From Prochlorococcus sp. AG-402-N17 (GTDB lineage: Bacteria; Cyanobacteriota; Cyanobacteriia; PCC-6307; Cyanobiaceae), in assembly GCA_003216455.1 (NCBI GenBank), contig QCIV01000004.1, positions 1 through 63,495 of the forward strand: a DNA stretch of 63,495 nucleotides, in the 5' to 3' direction. This document shows positions 21,417 through 33,597 of this stretch, in pieces. Made by a program: the position numbers and the translations under genes. The first letter of the stretch is position 1. Every line of letters starts with the position of its first letter. Under the pieces are notes generated by a model that saw only the letters and a list, made by a program, of their open reading frames with translations, did not search any database and was not told where the DNA came from.

Positions 21417-21788
21417 ATGGAAATTAACACTATTAATCTTGTTGGCAGAGCAGGACGAGAACCAGATGTCAGATACTTTGAATCTGGCAGTATCGTAGCG
21501 AATTTCACAATTGCAGTTAACAGAAGAAGCAGAGATGAAGAGCCAGATTGGTTTAATTTAGAAATATGGGGCAAGCAAGCACAAATAGCCGCAGATTATG
21601 TGAAAAAAGGATCATTAATTGGAATTACAGGAAGCTTTAAAATTGATAGTTGGAAAGATAAAAATACTGGAGAAGATAGATTTAAACCAGTTGTTAGGGT
21701 AGATAGATTAAATTTACTAGGATCACGAAAAGACTCTGATAATAATCAATATTCCAACAGCAATAACTCAAGTGAAATTCCTTTTTAA
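21417..21788 (+). CDS. ssb: Single-stranded DNA-binding protein
   Basis: A 123-residue OB-fold protein that coats single-stranded DNA during replication and repair. Conserved features are NLVGRAGREPDVRYFESG, FTIAVNRRSR and DWFNLEIWGKQAQIA. After the OB fold comes a short Asn/Ser-rich linker ending SSEIPF, a weakened version of the usual acidic DDDIPF tip that recruits partner proteins. Its last four bases overlap the convergent DedA-family gene. Confidence 0.95.
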   Translation: MEINTINLVGRAGREPDVRYFESGSIVANFTIAVNRRSRDEEPDWFNLEIWGKQAQIAADYVKKGSLIGITGSFKIDSWKDKNTGEDRFKPVVRVDRLNLLGSRKDSDNNQYSNSNNSSEIPF

Positions 21789-22444
21789 GCTCTATTTTTT
21801 TTCAAAAATCTAATAATTATTTTTATAAAAAAATACAAGAAAATTAAAATTAAAATTGGCTTCATAACATATTTGATTTGATCTGAGTAAGTTTCAATGA
21901 TTAGATAGTTTTCACCAAATAAATACCCTAAATAAGTCAGAAGTGCTACCCATATCAAGCTACCAAATGTAGTCCAAAGCAAAAATTTTCTTAATGGCAT
22001 AAGTTCTATGCCAGCCGGAACTGAAATTAAAGTTCTTATGCCTGGTACTAATCGACCCCAAAAAACTAAAGAAACTCCATATTTATCAAACCACCTTTTA
22101 CTTTTATTTAGATCATTAGAAGAAATACCCAGATATTTTCCCTTTTTATCTAGAAAATTTGAAAGTCTTTTTTCATTTACTAATCTACCTAAATAATACC
22201 AAGGCAATGATCCTAGAATAGTTCCAAGTAATCCTGAAAAAACTAAAATATAGAAGTTTAATTTTTGTTGATAAACAAAAAAACCACCCAATGGCATTAT
22301 TATTTCGGAAGGAATTGGGGGGATTACATTTTCTAAAAACATTGCTAGACAAATAGTAAGGTATGCAATTGTTGAATTTTTTTCAACTGCCAAACTAATA
22401 TAATCAGGAATTGAAGTAAGAAAATTTACAAAAATTAAACTCAA
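21785..22444 (-). CDS. DedA-family membrane protein
   Basis: A 219-residue polytopic membrane protein of the DedA/Tvp38/VTT superfamily, whose better-studied members act in undecaprenyl-phosphate or phospholipid movement. Typical motifs are ENVIPPIPSEIIMPLGG near residue 40 and the arginine-rich FWGRLVPGIRTLISVPAG mid-protein, with four to six hydrophobic segments. It lies 2 bp downstream of ahcY on the same strand, so the two are probably co-transcribed, although no functional link is evident. Confidence 0.92.
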   Translation of the reverse strand: MSLIFVNFLTSIPDYISLAVEKNSTIAYLTICLAMFLENVIPPIPSEIIMPLGGFFVYQQKLNFYILVFSGLLGTILGSLPWYYLGRLVNEKRLSNFLDKKGKYLGISSNDLNKSKRWFDKYGVSLVFWGRLVPGIRTLISVPAGIELMPLRKFLLWTTFGSLIWVALLTYLGYLFGENYLIIETYSDQIKYVMKPILILIFLYFFIKIIIRFLKKNRA

Positions 22445-22446
22445 TC

Positions 22447-23865
22447 TTAGTATCTATAAAGTTCTGGTTTATAAGGTCCATCAACAGAGACATTGATATA
22501 ATCAGCCTGTTCTTTAGTTAATTTTGTTAATTTTGCCCCAATTTTATCTAAATGTAATCTAGCTACCATTTCATCTAAGTGTTTTGGTAAAACATAAACC
22601 TCTTTAGCATATTGATCTGACTTGTTGAAAAGTTCGATTTGAGCTAATACTTGATTAGTAAAAGAATTACTCATAACAAAGCTTGGGTGGCCAGTGGCAC
22701 AGCCTAAATTGACTAATCTACCTTCAGCTAAAAGAATAATTTTATTTCCACTAGGTAGAGTTATATGATCAACTTGAGGCTTAATATTTTCCCATTCATA
22801 ATTTTTTAATGAAGCTACATCAATTTCATTATCGAAATGTCCAATATTACAGACGATGGCCTCATCCTTCATCTTGATAAGATTTTCATTAGTTATAACC
22901 TGATAGTTACCAGTAGCCGTAACAAAGATATCTATATCTTTCACAACATCCTCTAGCGTAACAACGCTAAAACCTTCCATTGCTGCTTGAAGAGCACAAA
23001 TTGGATCAACTTCAGCAACTTTTACGATTGCACCAAGTCCTCGTAATGACTGGGCTGAACCCTTACCTACATCTCCAAAACCCATCACTAAAGCAACCTT
23101 CCCAGCAATCATCACGTCAGTTGCACGCTTTATGCTATCAACTAGAGATTCGCGGCAGCCATATAAATTATCAAATTTGCTCTTAGTTACTGAATCATTA
23201 ACGTTGATAGCAGGAAAAGGTAAAGCATTTTGCTTTTGAAGTTGATAAAGTCTTGCGACTCCCGTTGTAGTTTCTTCAGTGACACCAATGATATTTCTCT
23301 TAATTCTAGAATAGAAGTCACTATCATTTTCCAACTTAGATTTAATAGAATTAAATAAGGCAATTTCTTCTTCATTACTGGGATTATCTAAAACAGATAA
23401 ATCTTTTTCTGCTTTACTACCGAGTATCAATAAGCCAGTTGCATCTCCCCCATCATCAAGAATCATATTTGGAGAGTCTGAACCCCAATCAAGGATATAG
23501 TGGGTATATTGCCAATATTCATCAAGAGTCTCACCTTTTTTTGCATATACGGAAATTCCTTGATCTGCGATAGCTGAAGCCGCATGATCTTGAGTTGAAA
23601 AAATATTGCATGAAGCCCATTTCACTTCTGCACCAAGATCAACAAGAGTTTCTATTAAGACTGCTGTCTGAATAGTCATATGAAGACTTCCAGCTATTTT
23701 TGCCCCTTTAAGTGGCTTTTCAGATTGATATTTATCCCTAAGTGCCATTAATCCGGGCATTTCTGTTTCGGCAATTTTAATTTCTTTACGACCAAAATCT
23801 GATAAAGAGATATCAGCAATTACATAATTAGGTGTAGAGGTTTTAAGTGAATTTGCGATAACCAT
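22447..23865 (-). CDS. ahcY: S-adenosylhomocysteinase
   Basis: Hydrolyses S-adenosylhomocysteine to adenosine and homocysteine, recycling the by-product of SAM-dependent methylation. The 472-residue protein has the NAD-binding motif [17 protein letters not shown], substrate motifs including [13 protein letters not shown] and the conserved C-terminal end [11 protein letters not shown]. Length matches the long bacterial form. It is divergent from tsaE with a 39-bp gap, which must carry both promoters. Confidence 0.97.
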   Translation of the reverse strand: MVIANSLKTSTPNYVIADISLSDFGRKEIKIAETEMPGLMALRDKYQSEKPLKGAKIAGSLHMTIQTAVLIETLVDLGAEVKWASCNIFSTQDHAASAIADQGISVYAKKGETLDEYWQYTHYILDWGSDSPNMILDDGGDATGLLILGSKAEKDLSVLDNPSNEEEIALFNSIKSKLENDSDFYSRIKRNIIGVTEETTTGVARLYQLQKQNALPFPAINVNDSVTKSKFDNLYGCRESLVDSIKRATDVMIAGKVALVMGFGDVGKGSAQSLRGLGAIVKVAEVDPICALQAAMEGFSVVTLEDVVKDIDIFVTATGNYQVITNENLIKMKDEAIVCNIGHFDNEIDVASLKNYEWENIKPQVDHITLPSGNKIILLAEGRLVNLGCATGHPSFVMSNSFTNQVLAQIELFNKSDQYAKEVYVLPKHLDEMVARLHLDKIGAKLTKLTKEQADYINVSVDGPYKPELYRY

Positions 23866-23904
23866 ATCTAGAGATTAGTGTTTCTATTAAACTATATATG
23901 ATTT

Positions 23905-24354
23905 TTGGATAATTTTGTGTTTGTTGAAAATTTACAAGAGACTTTAAATTTAGGGAAAAAACTCTCACAAAAATTAAATCCACAATCAATTGTTTTATTA
24001 CAGGGTCCAATTGGGGCTGGGAAAACTTCATTTGTTCAAGGGATTGCTAAAGGCTTATCAATCTCTGAGGACATCACAAGCCCCACATTTGCTTTATCGC
24101 ATCATTATAACTCCGGAAGAATTCCACTAATTCACCTTGATTTATACAGGTTAGAAAATATTTCTTTAGCCAAAGAAGTTTTTTTTTCAGAAGAAGAAGA
24201 GGCAATACAAAGAGAAGCTATTTTAGTTATTGAATGGCCAGAATTAATAGAAAAATTTATTGATAATTTCTGGAAAATAGAAATTAGTTACGCAAAAAAT
24301 TATGGAAGAAACTACAAAATAAAAGATCCTAAAAATTTATTGACATTCTCATAA
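23905..24354 (+). CDS. tsaE: tRNA threonylcarbamoyladenosine biosynthesis ATPase TsaE
   Basis: TsaE is the small P-loop ATPase that cycles the TsaB-TsaD complex during t6A37 modification of tRNA. The 149-residue protein shows Walker A GPIGAGKTSFVQG, the switch-like ITSPTFALSHHY block and IHLDLYRLE followed by VIEWPEL. It starts with TTG: the frame begins at 23905 with no ATG at that point. Its 3' end overlaps the convergent sugar kinase by 43 bp, unusually long for two real genes. Confidence 0.93.
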   Translation: MDNFVFVENLQETLNLGKKLSQKLNPQSIVLLQGPIGAGKTSFVQGIAKGLSISEDITSPTFALSHHYNSGRIPLIHLDLYRLENISLAKEVFFSEEEEAIQREAILVIEWPELIEKFIDNFWKIEISYAKNYGRNYKIKDPKNLLTFS

Positions 24355-25310
24355 TACGGCTGTTGCTCGATGGCGCCTTCACCAAGACAAGTTAATAATC
24401 CACAAACACTTGCGAACTTAATGCAATCTTCTATCTCTAGTTCATTTGAAGGATAGCCAGAAGAAATTAATTTTGAAATTAAGCCAGCTAGAAAAGCATC
24501 GCCTGCGCCAGTTGTATCTACAATTTTTTGTGAAGAAGGAGTTTCGGTAATTCCCTGCAATCCATTGATATACCATGCAACGGGATTTTTACCATCAGTT
24601 ATTATTACATCTGGTCTATTAGACAATTGTTGAGATATTAGTAAGGGATTCTCATCCTCAAAAAACAAAGTTGCTTCTTCCTTGGCAAGTTTTAAAACAT
24701 TTGCATGATTTAAAAAATTTTTGATCAAATTAACTCTCGCGGCATTAGTAATTTCTGATGAAAAACTTGAATGATCCCAAAAGACCTCTCTCCAATTCAA
24801 ATCAATAACTATTTTAACTTCAAATTTTTTAGCCTGTTCCAGAATAAAAAAAATAGTCTCTGCTGATATTGGAGATGATAATAAGATCGTTCCTGTAACC
24901 AAATATTTTGTTTCTAGAAAAGATTCCTCCAAATTTAAAATTTCTTTTTCGAGTAATTTCTTACTAAGAATTTCATCTGCAAAGAAAGAATGAGAACTTT
25001 CCTCAAAGCCTGAAAAAAAACGATCTCCAAATTGATCTCTATCTACTTTAACCACGCGAGTAGATGAATCATTATCTAATTGCAAGAAATCTAAGTTAAC
25101 ATCCAATTCATTAAATTGCGTAATGAATTTTTTTCCATAATCATCAATTCCCAAACTTCCTATAAAAATTGAATCTATTTTTAATTTTCTTAATGCACAA
25201 GCAACATTAGCCGGTGCACCACCCAAAAAATCTTTATATCCTTTATTTGACCTATTTCTGATTCTGTCTATTAAAGCCTCTCCAATACATATGACCCTTT
25301 TCTTTTTCAT
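24312..25310 (-). CDS. PfkB-family carbohydrate kinase (fructokinase-like)
   Basis: A 332-residue ribokinase-fold sugar kinase. The N-terminal substrate signature GGAPANVACALRKLKIDS and the C-terminal ATP-site signature DTTGAGDAFLAGLI (catalytic Asp in GAGD) are both intact. The opening VICIGEALIDRI is typical of fructokinases, so fructose phosphorylation is likely, but 2-keto-3-deoxygluconate or other sugars cannot be excluded. It overlaps tsaE tail to tail by 43 bp. Confidence 0.92.
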   Translation of the reverse strand: MKKKRVICIGEALIDRIRNRSNKGYKDFLGGAPANVACALRKLKIDSIFIGSLGIDDYGKKFITQFNELDVNLDFLQLDNDSSTRVVKVDRDQFGDRFFSGFEESSHSFFADEILSKKLLEKEILNLEESFLETKYLVTGTILLSSPISAETIFFILEQAKKFEVKIVIDLNWREVFWDHSSFSSEITNAARVNLIKNFLNHANVLKLAKEEATLFFEDENPLLISQQLSNRPDVIITDGKNPVAWYINGLQGITETPSSQKIVDTTGAGDAFLAGLISKLISSGYPSNELEIEDCIKFASVCGLLTCLGEGAIEQQPYYENVNKFLGSFIL

Positions 25311-25399
25311 AAAATGAAAGCTTTTTCTTAACTAAGAATAATTTAATAAAAACGAATATTTTTTTTTTGAATTAAAGTTTAATTAAAAACATATTCATA

Positions 25400-26314
25400 G
25401 TGTCTTTAAATAAATCTAAAACTTGGAAGTGGAAAAATTGGGAAATTTCTTGGTCTTTATCAAAAGAATCTGCTTCTAAAAAAAATATTAACATTTTATT
25501 AGTTCATGGATTTGGAGCATCAAAAAACCACTGGAGATATAATCAAGATTTTCTTGGGAAATTTTCTAACTGCTACGCAGTGGACTTATTAGGATTTGGG
25601 AAAAGCAGTCAACCTTGCGCTTTATTAGATTACGAACCTGATAAAGAAAACTCAATTAGATATTCATTTGACTTATGGGGTAATCAAATATCAACATTTT
25701 GTTCAGAGGTAATTAAATCTCCTGTTTACTTGGTAGGAAATTCAATTGGTGGTGTTATTGCATTGAAAGCTGCTGAAATCCTTAAAGATAATTGCAAAGG
25801 TATTATATTGATTGATTGTGCGCAAAGAACTATGGATGATAAACGTTTAAAAAAAAGTGATATCTTAATGAATCTACTGAGACCCGTCCTTAAAACGATA
25901 GTCAGACAAAGAGTAATTAGCAATACACTCTTTACAAGAGCTGCTAATCCAAAAGTTATTAAGAAAATACTTGAACAAGCTTACCCTACAGGAAAAAATA
26001 TCGATAAAGAATTGATTGAAATACTTTATCAACCCTCTCAAAGGAAAAACTCTAAAGAAGCATTTCGTGGTTTTATTAACTTATTTGATGACTATCTCGC
26101 TACTGACCTTTTCGATAAAGTTGATGCTCCAATCCAATTGATTTGGGGAGAAAAAGATCCTTGGGAATCATTAAATGAAGCTAGAGAGTGGAAGAAACAA
26201 TTCAGGAACATTAAGAGATTAGATATTATTAATGCGGCTGGTCATTGTCCTCATGATGAAGAACCTGAAAAAACAAATAAGTTAATGAATGAATTTATTC
26301 AAGAAACAAAGTAA
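25400..26314 (+). CDS. Alpha/beta-fold hydrolase
   Basis: A 304-residue alpha/beta hydrolase. The oxyanion motif is LVHGFGASKNHW, the nucleophile elbow VGNSIGGVIALKAA carries the Ser, and the acid and base are likely in LIWGEKDPWES and AAGHCPHDEEPE. Similar proteins are widespread in cyanobacteria and plastids, but the substrate is not readable here. The start codon is GTG at 25400. Its 3' end overlaps the convergent sigma factor gene by 16 bp. Confidence 0.92.
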   Translation: MSLNKSKTWKWKNWEISWSLSKESASKKNINILLVHGFGASKNHWRYNQDFLGKFSNCYAVDLLGFGKSSQPCALLDYEPDKENSIRYSFDLWGNQISTFCSEVIKSPVYLVGNSIGGVIALKAAEILKDNCKGIILIDCAQRTMDDKRLKKSDILMNLLRPVLKTIVRQRVISNTLFTRAANPKVIKKILEQAYPTGKNIDKELIEILYQPSQRKNSKEAFRGFINLFDDYLATDLFDKVDAPIQLIWGEKDPWESLNEAREWKKQFRNIKRLDIINAAGHCPHDEEPEKTNKLMNEFIQETK

Positions 26315-27333
26315 GCTTCAACGTTATCACTAAGTCTTCTTAAGCCTCTTAATCCATCTCGTTCAAGATTTCTTACTCGATCTCTACTTATCCCTAGTAC
26401 CCTTCCTATACCTGTAAGAGACATTGGCTCATCACCATCCATTCCATATCTCATTCTTAAAACTCTACATTGCAAATCAGGCAATTGATGTAAAAGAGAA
26501 TGCAGATCACCTCTCATACAATCCATCTCAATTTGTTCGTCTGGCAAATCCTCGCCGCCTGCAAGTAAATCTAACAAAACAGTATCTTCGCCATCGCCAA
26601 CTTTGGTTTCAAGACTTACTGGCTGACCAGCTTTGCACATCAAATCTTTCACATCATCTTCAGGAAGTTCTACGTATTTAGCAAGTTCAGTAACAGTAGG
26701 AGTTCTAGACATTTCTTGACTGAGCTCTCTTTGACCCTTTTTTAACTTATTCAACATTTCAGTTATATGAATTGGTAGCCTTATCGCCCGACTTTTTTCA
26801 GCTATTGCTCTCGTAATACCTTGTCTAATCCACCAGTATGCATATGTTGAGAACTTATATCCTCTTGCTGGATCAAATTTTTCAACTCCTCTGACTAGTC
26901 CAATAGTTCCCTCCTGAATTAAATCTAAAAGTTCCATGTTTCTTTTTGTATATTTTTTTGCAACGCTTACTACCAACCTTAAATTTGCTGCAACCATCCT
27001 TTCTTTAGCTCTCTGTCCAGCTCTCAATCTTTTTTTAATAATGGAAGTAGATAAATTTAATTTGGTCGATAATTCATCAATGCTAGGCTTGTCTCCTGTT
27101 AATTCAATAATTTCTAATTCTGCTCTTTCAACCTCCATATACTCTTGAACTTGGCGACCTAAAGTAATTTCTTGTTCATGCGATAGTAATGGAACTCTTC
27201 CTATATCCCTCAAGTATGATCGAACAAGATCTACATCATTACTAGCTTTTATATTTGCGATTGACGCTAATTTATTTTCACTTTTTATTTCAGAAGTCAT
27301 GAAAGTTGGATGATGTTTTGTAAACAATACCAT
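26299..27333 (-). CDS. Group 2 sigma-70 factor (RpoD-like)
   Basis: A non-essential-type sigma factor that redirects RNA polymerase to a subset of promoters. It lacks the long N-terminal region 1.1 of the primary sigma. Region 1.2 is DLVRSYLRDIGRVPLLSHEQE, region 2 includes LLDLIQEGTIGLVRGVEKFD and YAYWWIRQGITRAI, and region 4 has the HTH LTGIGRVLGISRDRVRNLE. The start may be the ATG at 27333 (344 residues) or the ATG at 27300 (MTSEIKSE), and neither has a strong ribosome-binding site. The exact sig group letter cannot be set from sequence alone. Confidence 0.93.
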   Translation of the reverse strand: MVLFTKHHPTFMTSEIKSENKLASIANIKASNDVDLVRSYLRDIGRVPLLSHEQEITLGRQVQEYMEVERAELEIIELTGDKPSIDELSTKLNLSTSIIKKRLRAGQRAKERMVAANLRLVVSVAKKYTKRNMELLDLIQEGTIGLVRGVEKFDPARGYKFSTYAYWWIRQGITRAIAEKSRAIRLPIHITEMLNKLKKGQRELSQEMSRTPTVTELAKYVELPEDDVKDLMCKAGQPVSLETKVGDGEDTVLLDLLAGGEDLPDEQIEMDCMRGDLHSLLHQLPDLQCRVLRMRYGMDGDEPMSLTGIGRVLGISRDRVRNLERDGLRGLRRLSDNVEAYFVS

Positions 27334-27400
27334 TAAGAAATGTAAAGTTAAACAAAAAAATCCACAATTTTACAAAAATGAGAATAAATACCTACTGAAA

Positions 27401-28807
27401 TTAGGCTAACGAAGAACTTAATAACCATTTTGCTGTGCTGAGATAGATAAATACACCTGCAATATCAGTTACGGTTGTAATGAAAGGGGAGGACATTAAG
27501 GCTGGATCCAATTTCATTCTGGCAAACAGCAAAGGGAGGATCGCGCCTGTTGTAGCAGCTAAAGTTGTTATAGATATCAAACTTATTCCCACAGCAGAAG
27601 CGATTAAAGGCCCCTCTCCTTGCCACCAAGCGAAGGGAAATACTACAAGCATCATAAAAACACCTAGAAGAGCGCCTGTTATTGCCTCCTTAACCACCGC
27701 CTTAATTGCACCAAGTGACTTTAGTTTTTGAGTACTTAAACCTCTAATTACAACCGTTGAACTTTGAGCACCGACATTCCCCCCAGTACCTATAAGTAAT
27801 GGAATAAATGCAGCTAATAAGACTATTTCTTTTAATATTTGATCATTCATAGCTATAACTTTTGTCGTTAAACCATTTGCTAAAACCAAAATTAATAACC
27901 ATAAAATTCTTCTTCGAGCAATCGTAAACAAACTACTTTGAAAATAATCATCTTCATCGCCAGGTTGTACTGCCCCCGCCGCATAAATATCTCTTGTTGC
28001 TTCTTGTTCTATGACATCAATTAAATCATCGACTGTTACTATCCCAACAAGTCTTTTTTCCTTATCAACGACTGGGAGAGCTAAAAAATCGTATCTTTGT
28101 ATTGCTCTAGCAACCTCTTCTTGATTCGTATTAGTAGCGATATTAACAACATCTCTTGTCATAACGTCTCCAATTGGCTTAGAAGGATCAGCAGTTACAA
28201 GGTCTCTTAGAGAGAGAATACCAGTTAAATGTCTTTCTTTATCTGTAACATATAAGCTATAGATAGTTTCAGTAAAAGGGGCTCTTTTTCTAACTAAAGA
28301 AAGGGCCTCGGCTGCTGTTTGCATTTCTTTGAGATCTATAAATTCAGTTGTCATAAGTCTTCCGGCAGTTTCAGGCTCATATCCAAGTAATTCCGCTGTT
28401 ACTTTCCTTTCACCAGGACTAAGAGCAGATAAAAATTTTCGTACAACTTTTGCAGGTAATTCATCAAAGAGTTGAACTCTATCATCAGGAGACATTTTTT
28501 CAACGATTTCTAAAACTTCTCCTGATCGAAGTCTTTCTAATAAAGTTTGCTGAACTACTGGATCTAAATATTCATAAACCTCAATTGCTTCATTTTTCTT
28601 TAATAATCTAAATGCTAATGCCTGCAATATTAGTGGAAGGCTTCCAATAGCATCTGCAATATCAACAGGTTGGGAAGGCTCTAAAAGTAACTTTGCCTCA
28701 TCATAATTTCCCGCGATGAGCAATTCCTCAAGTTGAAAAGTAATATTTTCTCGTATATTTAAATCTGAAGATAGGGATGTAACTGTTTCAAGATTATTTT
28801 CGTTCAT
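27401..28807 (-). CDS. mgtE: Magnesium transporter MgtE
   Basis: MgtE is a Mg2+-gated channel. The 468-residue protein (start at the ATG at 28807; an alternative ATG lies at 28816) has the N-terminal superhelical domain with LPAKVVRKFLSALSPGER, two CBS domains (TGILSLRDLVTADPS; LVGIVTVDDLIDVIEQEA) and a C-terminal membrane domain of five helices with the selectivity block LLIGTGGNVGAQSSTVVIRG. Domain order and length are standard. Confidence 0.95.
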   Translation of the reverse strand: MNENNLETVTSLSSDLNIRENITFQLEELLIAGNYDEAKLLLEPSQPVDIADAIGSLPLILQALAFRLLKKNEAIEVYEYLDPVVQQTLLERLRSGEVLEIVEKMSPDDRVQLFDELPAKVVRKFLSALSPGERKVTAELLGYEPETAGRLMTTEFIDLKEMQTAAEALSLVRKRAPFTETIYSLYVTDKERHLTGILSLRDLVTADPSKPIGDVMTRDVVNIATNTNQEEVARAIQRYDFLALPVVDKEKRLVGIVTVDDLIDVIEQEATRDIYAAGAVQPGDEDDYFQSSLFTIARRRILWLLILVLANGLTTKVIAMNDQILKEIVLLAAFIPLLIGTGGNVGAQSSTVVIRGLSTQKLKSLGAIKAVVKEAITGALLGVFMMLVVFPFAWWQGEGPLIASAVGISLISITTLAATTGAILPLLFARMKLDPALMSSPFITTVTDIAGVFIYLSTAKWLLSSSLA

Positions 28808-28850
28808 GAATATCATCCCTCGTCAAAGTAACACCACCATTATATGAAAT

Positions 28851-29180
28851 CTAAGTAATTTTTCTACTTATCCAGAACCCGATAAACATTGTGAATAAAT
28901 TTACGATGATGATTAAATTAAAAAAAATTATAAATTTTATCCACTCCCCTTGATTCAAAATTTTGTACAAAAAATATATAAATCCGCTAAAAGATGTAAA
29001 GCAAGAAAAAAAACCACTCAATAAAATTTTTTCAGTTGAATAATTTAATCTTCTACTGATTAAAAAACCCACTAAAAATGATCCGATTATTGAAATAAAA
29101 AAATTATTATTTATAGTTAATCTTAAAAAAGTAGCTAAGTAAGCAGCTACAAGAATATAAATAGAATTATTTATTTTCAC
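28851..29180 (-). CDS. crcB: CrcB/Fluc fluoride channel, second copy
   Basis: A 109-residue four-helix membrane protein of the CrcB (Fluc) family, which exports fluoride as dual-topology or heterodimeric channels. Family motifs appear in weakened form: FLRLTINNN, IIGSFLVGFLISRR and SGFFSCFTSFSGF (the canonical GFCGGxTTFSTF block). It follows the other crcB by one base. Pairs of divergent copies usually form heterodimers with opposite orientation in the membrane. Confidence 0.85.
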   Translation of the reverse strand: MKINNSIYILVAAYLATFLRLTINNNFFISIIGSFLVGFLISRRLNYSTEKILLSGFFSCFTSFSGFIYFLYKILNQGEWIKFIIFFNLIIIVNLFTMFIGFWISRKIT

Positions 29181-29181
29181 T

Positions 29182-29547
29182 TCAAAAAAACTGAATTAGA
29201 AAATAACCTAAATAAAAGAAAAAGAATGAAAAAATAATCACTTCAATATAGTGGAAAAACAATCTTAGGAATTTTCTCTTTTTAAATAAGTCAAATAGTT
29301 GATGTATAAAAGAAGAAAATGTACTAAAACATCCTAAAAAACCACTGTAAAATAACATTAATATTTCGTTATTAATAAAATTTAAAGCTACTAAAATTCC
29401 TAAAAAAAAAGATGATAAAAAATTTACTATTGAAGTATTTTGAATATCAAAACCTATACTTTTTTTAAAATTATTTTGTATGAATATTCTCAGTATTAAT
29501 CCAAAAGTACTGCCGAGTAAAATTATAATTATTGAACTAAAATCCAA
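29182..29547 (-). CDS. crcB: CrcB/Fluc fluoride channel, first copy
   Basis: A 121-residue hydrophobic protein with the CrcB pattern: GSTFGLILRIFIQNN, NFLSSFFLGILVALN and FYSGFLGCFSTFSSF, the last matching the fluoride-lining Phe/Thr/Ser segment. It lies 3 bp after the SH3b gene and 1 bp before the second crcB, so it is part of a unit on the minus strand starting at gyrB. I looked for a fluoride (crcB-type) riboswitch upstream and found no room and no motif. Confidence 0.87.
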   Translation of the reverse strand: MDFSSIIIILLGSTFGLILRIFIQNNFKKSIGFDIQNTSIVNFLSSFFLGILVALNFINNEILMLFYSGFLGCFSTFSSFIHQLFDLFKKRKFLRLFFHYIEVIIFSFFFFYLGYFLIQFF

Positions 29548-29550
29548 AAT

Positions 29551-31844
<2,294 letters not shown>

Positions 31845-31994
31845 TTAATATAAAAAAAATATTAGACTTTTAAAATGTTATTTTTAAAAGGTCTTTCATT
31901 AAACTTACCACCGCAATAGGATATAGGCTCGAAGTCAATGAAAAATTTAATCACTCTAATTATATAACTAATATTTTTTTCTTCAGAAATTCAT

Positions 31995-32894
31995 ATGTCT
32001 TCGTCTCTACCTCATGTAATAATTTTAATTGGGCCTACTGCAAGCGGTAAAACAGAATTAGCTATTAAAATTGCAGAATATTTTAAAACTCATATACACA
32101 ATATCGATTCAAGGCAAATTTATAAGTCCATGGATATTGGAACAGCCAAGCCATCTAAAATCCAACAAAAAACAATAAAGCATTTTTTAATAGATATTGA
32201 AGAACCAATCAATCAAATTAATGTAAAACAATTTCAAGAAATTGCTCAAAAATCTATTAAGGGAGAAATTAAACAAGATAATTTACCCTTTCTTGTTGGA
32301 GGAAGTGGGTTGTATATGAACTCAATAACAAAAGGATTTTTTGTACCAGATGTCCCTCCCCAAAATAATTTCAGAAGACAATTAGAAGAACTTGGTCAGA
32401 AGAAATGTTGGGAACTGTTAAAAACTTGTGATCCATTATCAACAAAAAAAATCAATTTTGCTGACCAAATTAGAACAATCAGAGCTTTAGAAGTCTTTTA
32501 CGTTACAGGTAAACCTTTGTCAACTTTGAAAGTACAAAAACCGCCTAAGTGGAAAATCCTTGAGCTTGGATTAGATAGAGATAATTTAAAAGAAAGAATT
32601 TTTCAAAGAACAAAAAATATGTTTTTATCTGGAATTATTGAGGAGACAAACCACCTTATCTCTAAGTACGGATTTGATTTGCCAATATTAGAAACCATTG
32701 GTTATCGAGAAGCTAGAGATGTTTTAAATAACCGTTCAACAATTGACAAAGCGATTGAGTTAACTACGACAAAAACAATCCAATTTGCCAAAAGACAAAA
32801 AACTTGGTTTCGTAATAAAAATAATCCTCTTTGGCTTAATAACAAAAACCTTCTAAAAGATGCAATAATTAAAATAGAGTCTTTTTTAAGCTAA
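31995..32894 (+). CDS. miaA: tRNA dimethylallyltransferase MiaA
   Basis: MiaA adds the isopentenyl group to A37 of tRNAs reading UNN codons. The 299-residue protein has the P-loop [12 protein letters not shown], the [17 protein letters not shown] block (catalytic Asp and Arg) and [12 protein letters not shown]. Length is normal. It is separated by 150 bp from the divergent gyrB and followed 53 bp later by infC on the same strand. Confidence 0.96.
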   Translation: MSSSLPHVIILIGPTASGKTELAIKIAEYFKTHIHNIDSRQIYKSMDIGTAKPSKIQQKTIKHFLIDIEEPINQINVKQFQEIAQKSIKGEIKQDNLPFLVGGSGLYMNSITKGFFVPDVPPQNNFRRQLEELGQKKCWELLKTCDPLSTKKINFADQIRTIRALEVFYVTGKPLSTLKVQKPPKWKILELGLDRDNLKERIFQRTKNMFLSGIIEETNHLISKYGFDLPILETIGYREARDVLNNRSTIDKAIELTTTKTIQFAKRQKTWFRNKNNPLWLNNKNLLKDAIIKIESFLS

Positions 32895-32947
32895 CTTTAT
32901 AAAAATAGATTTTGTTCATCATCCAATCAATTTATTTAATTAACTGA

Positions 32948-33523
32948 ATGCCCCCACGCCCACGCTTTGACCGACGAGCTCCAGTTAGAGAGCTACCAAA
33001 TATAAATGAAAGAATAAAATACCCTCAATTGAGAGTCGTTGATTCAGATGGAAAACAATTAGGCGTCATAGATAGATTAAAAGCATTAGAAATAGCATCT
33101 CAAAGAGAACTTGATTTAGTTTTGGTTAGCGAAAAAGCAAATCCGCCTGTTTGTAGAATCATGGACTACGGTAAATATAAATTTGAACAAGAAAAGAAAG
33201 CTAAAGAAGCAAGGAAAAAATCACATCAAACAGAAGTTAAAGAAGTAAAAATGAGGTATAAAATTGACAAGCATGATTATGATGTACGTATTGGTCAAGC
33301 TACTAAATTTCTAAAATCAGGAGATAAAGTAAAATGTACTGTAATTTTTAGGGGAAGAGAAATCCAACACTCAAATTTAGCTGAGACACTTCTTTTAAAA
33401 ATGGCTAATGATTTAGAAGAGCAATCAGAAGTTCAACAAAAACCCAAAAGAGAAGGGAGAAACATGATTATGTTTTTAAGCCCTCGCAAAACTCCTCTTA
33501 TTAAGAAAGAAAATGGGCGATGA
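32948..33523 (+). CDS. infC: Translation initiation factor IF-3
   Basis: IF-3 binds the 30S subunit and checks initiator tRNA and start-codon pairing. The 191-residue protein shows the N-terminal domain ([20 protein letters not shown]), the linker with [14 protein letters not shown]-type sequence and the C-terminal domain with [19 protein letters not shown]. The start is the ATG at 32948 rather than a rare AUU as in enterobacteria. It is flanked by miaA and plmA on the same strand. Confidence 0.96.
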   Translation: MPPRPRFDRRAPVRELPNINERIKYPQLRVVDSDGKQLGVIDRLKALEIASQRELDLVLVSEKANPPVCRIMDYGKYKFEQEKKAKEARKKSHQTEVKEVKMRYKIDKHDYDVRIGQATKFLKSGDKVKCTVIFRGREIQHSNLAETLLLKMANDLEEQSEVQQKPKREGRNMIMFLSPRKTPLIKKENGR

Positions 33524-33597
33524 ATTGTTATCAAAAAATATGACAAATGTTAAAGTGTCACTAAATCAGAAATTAAATTAGTCAGGATTTTTCTAAA

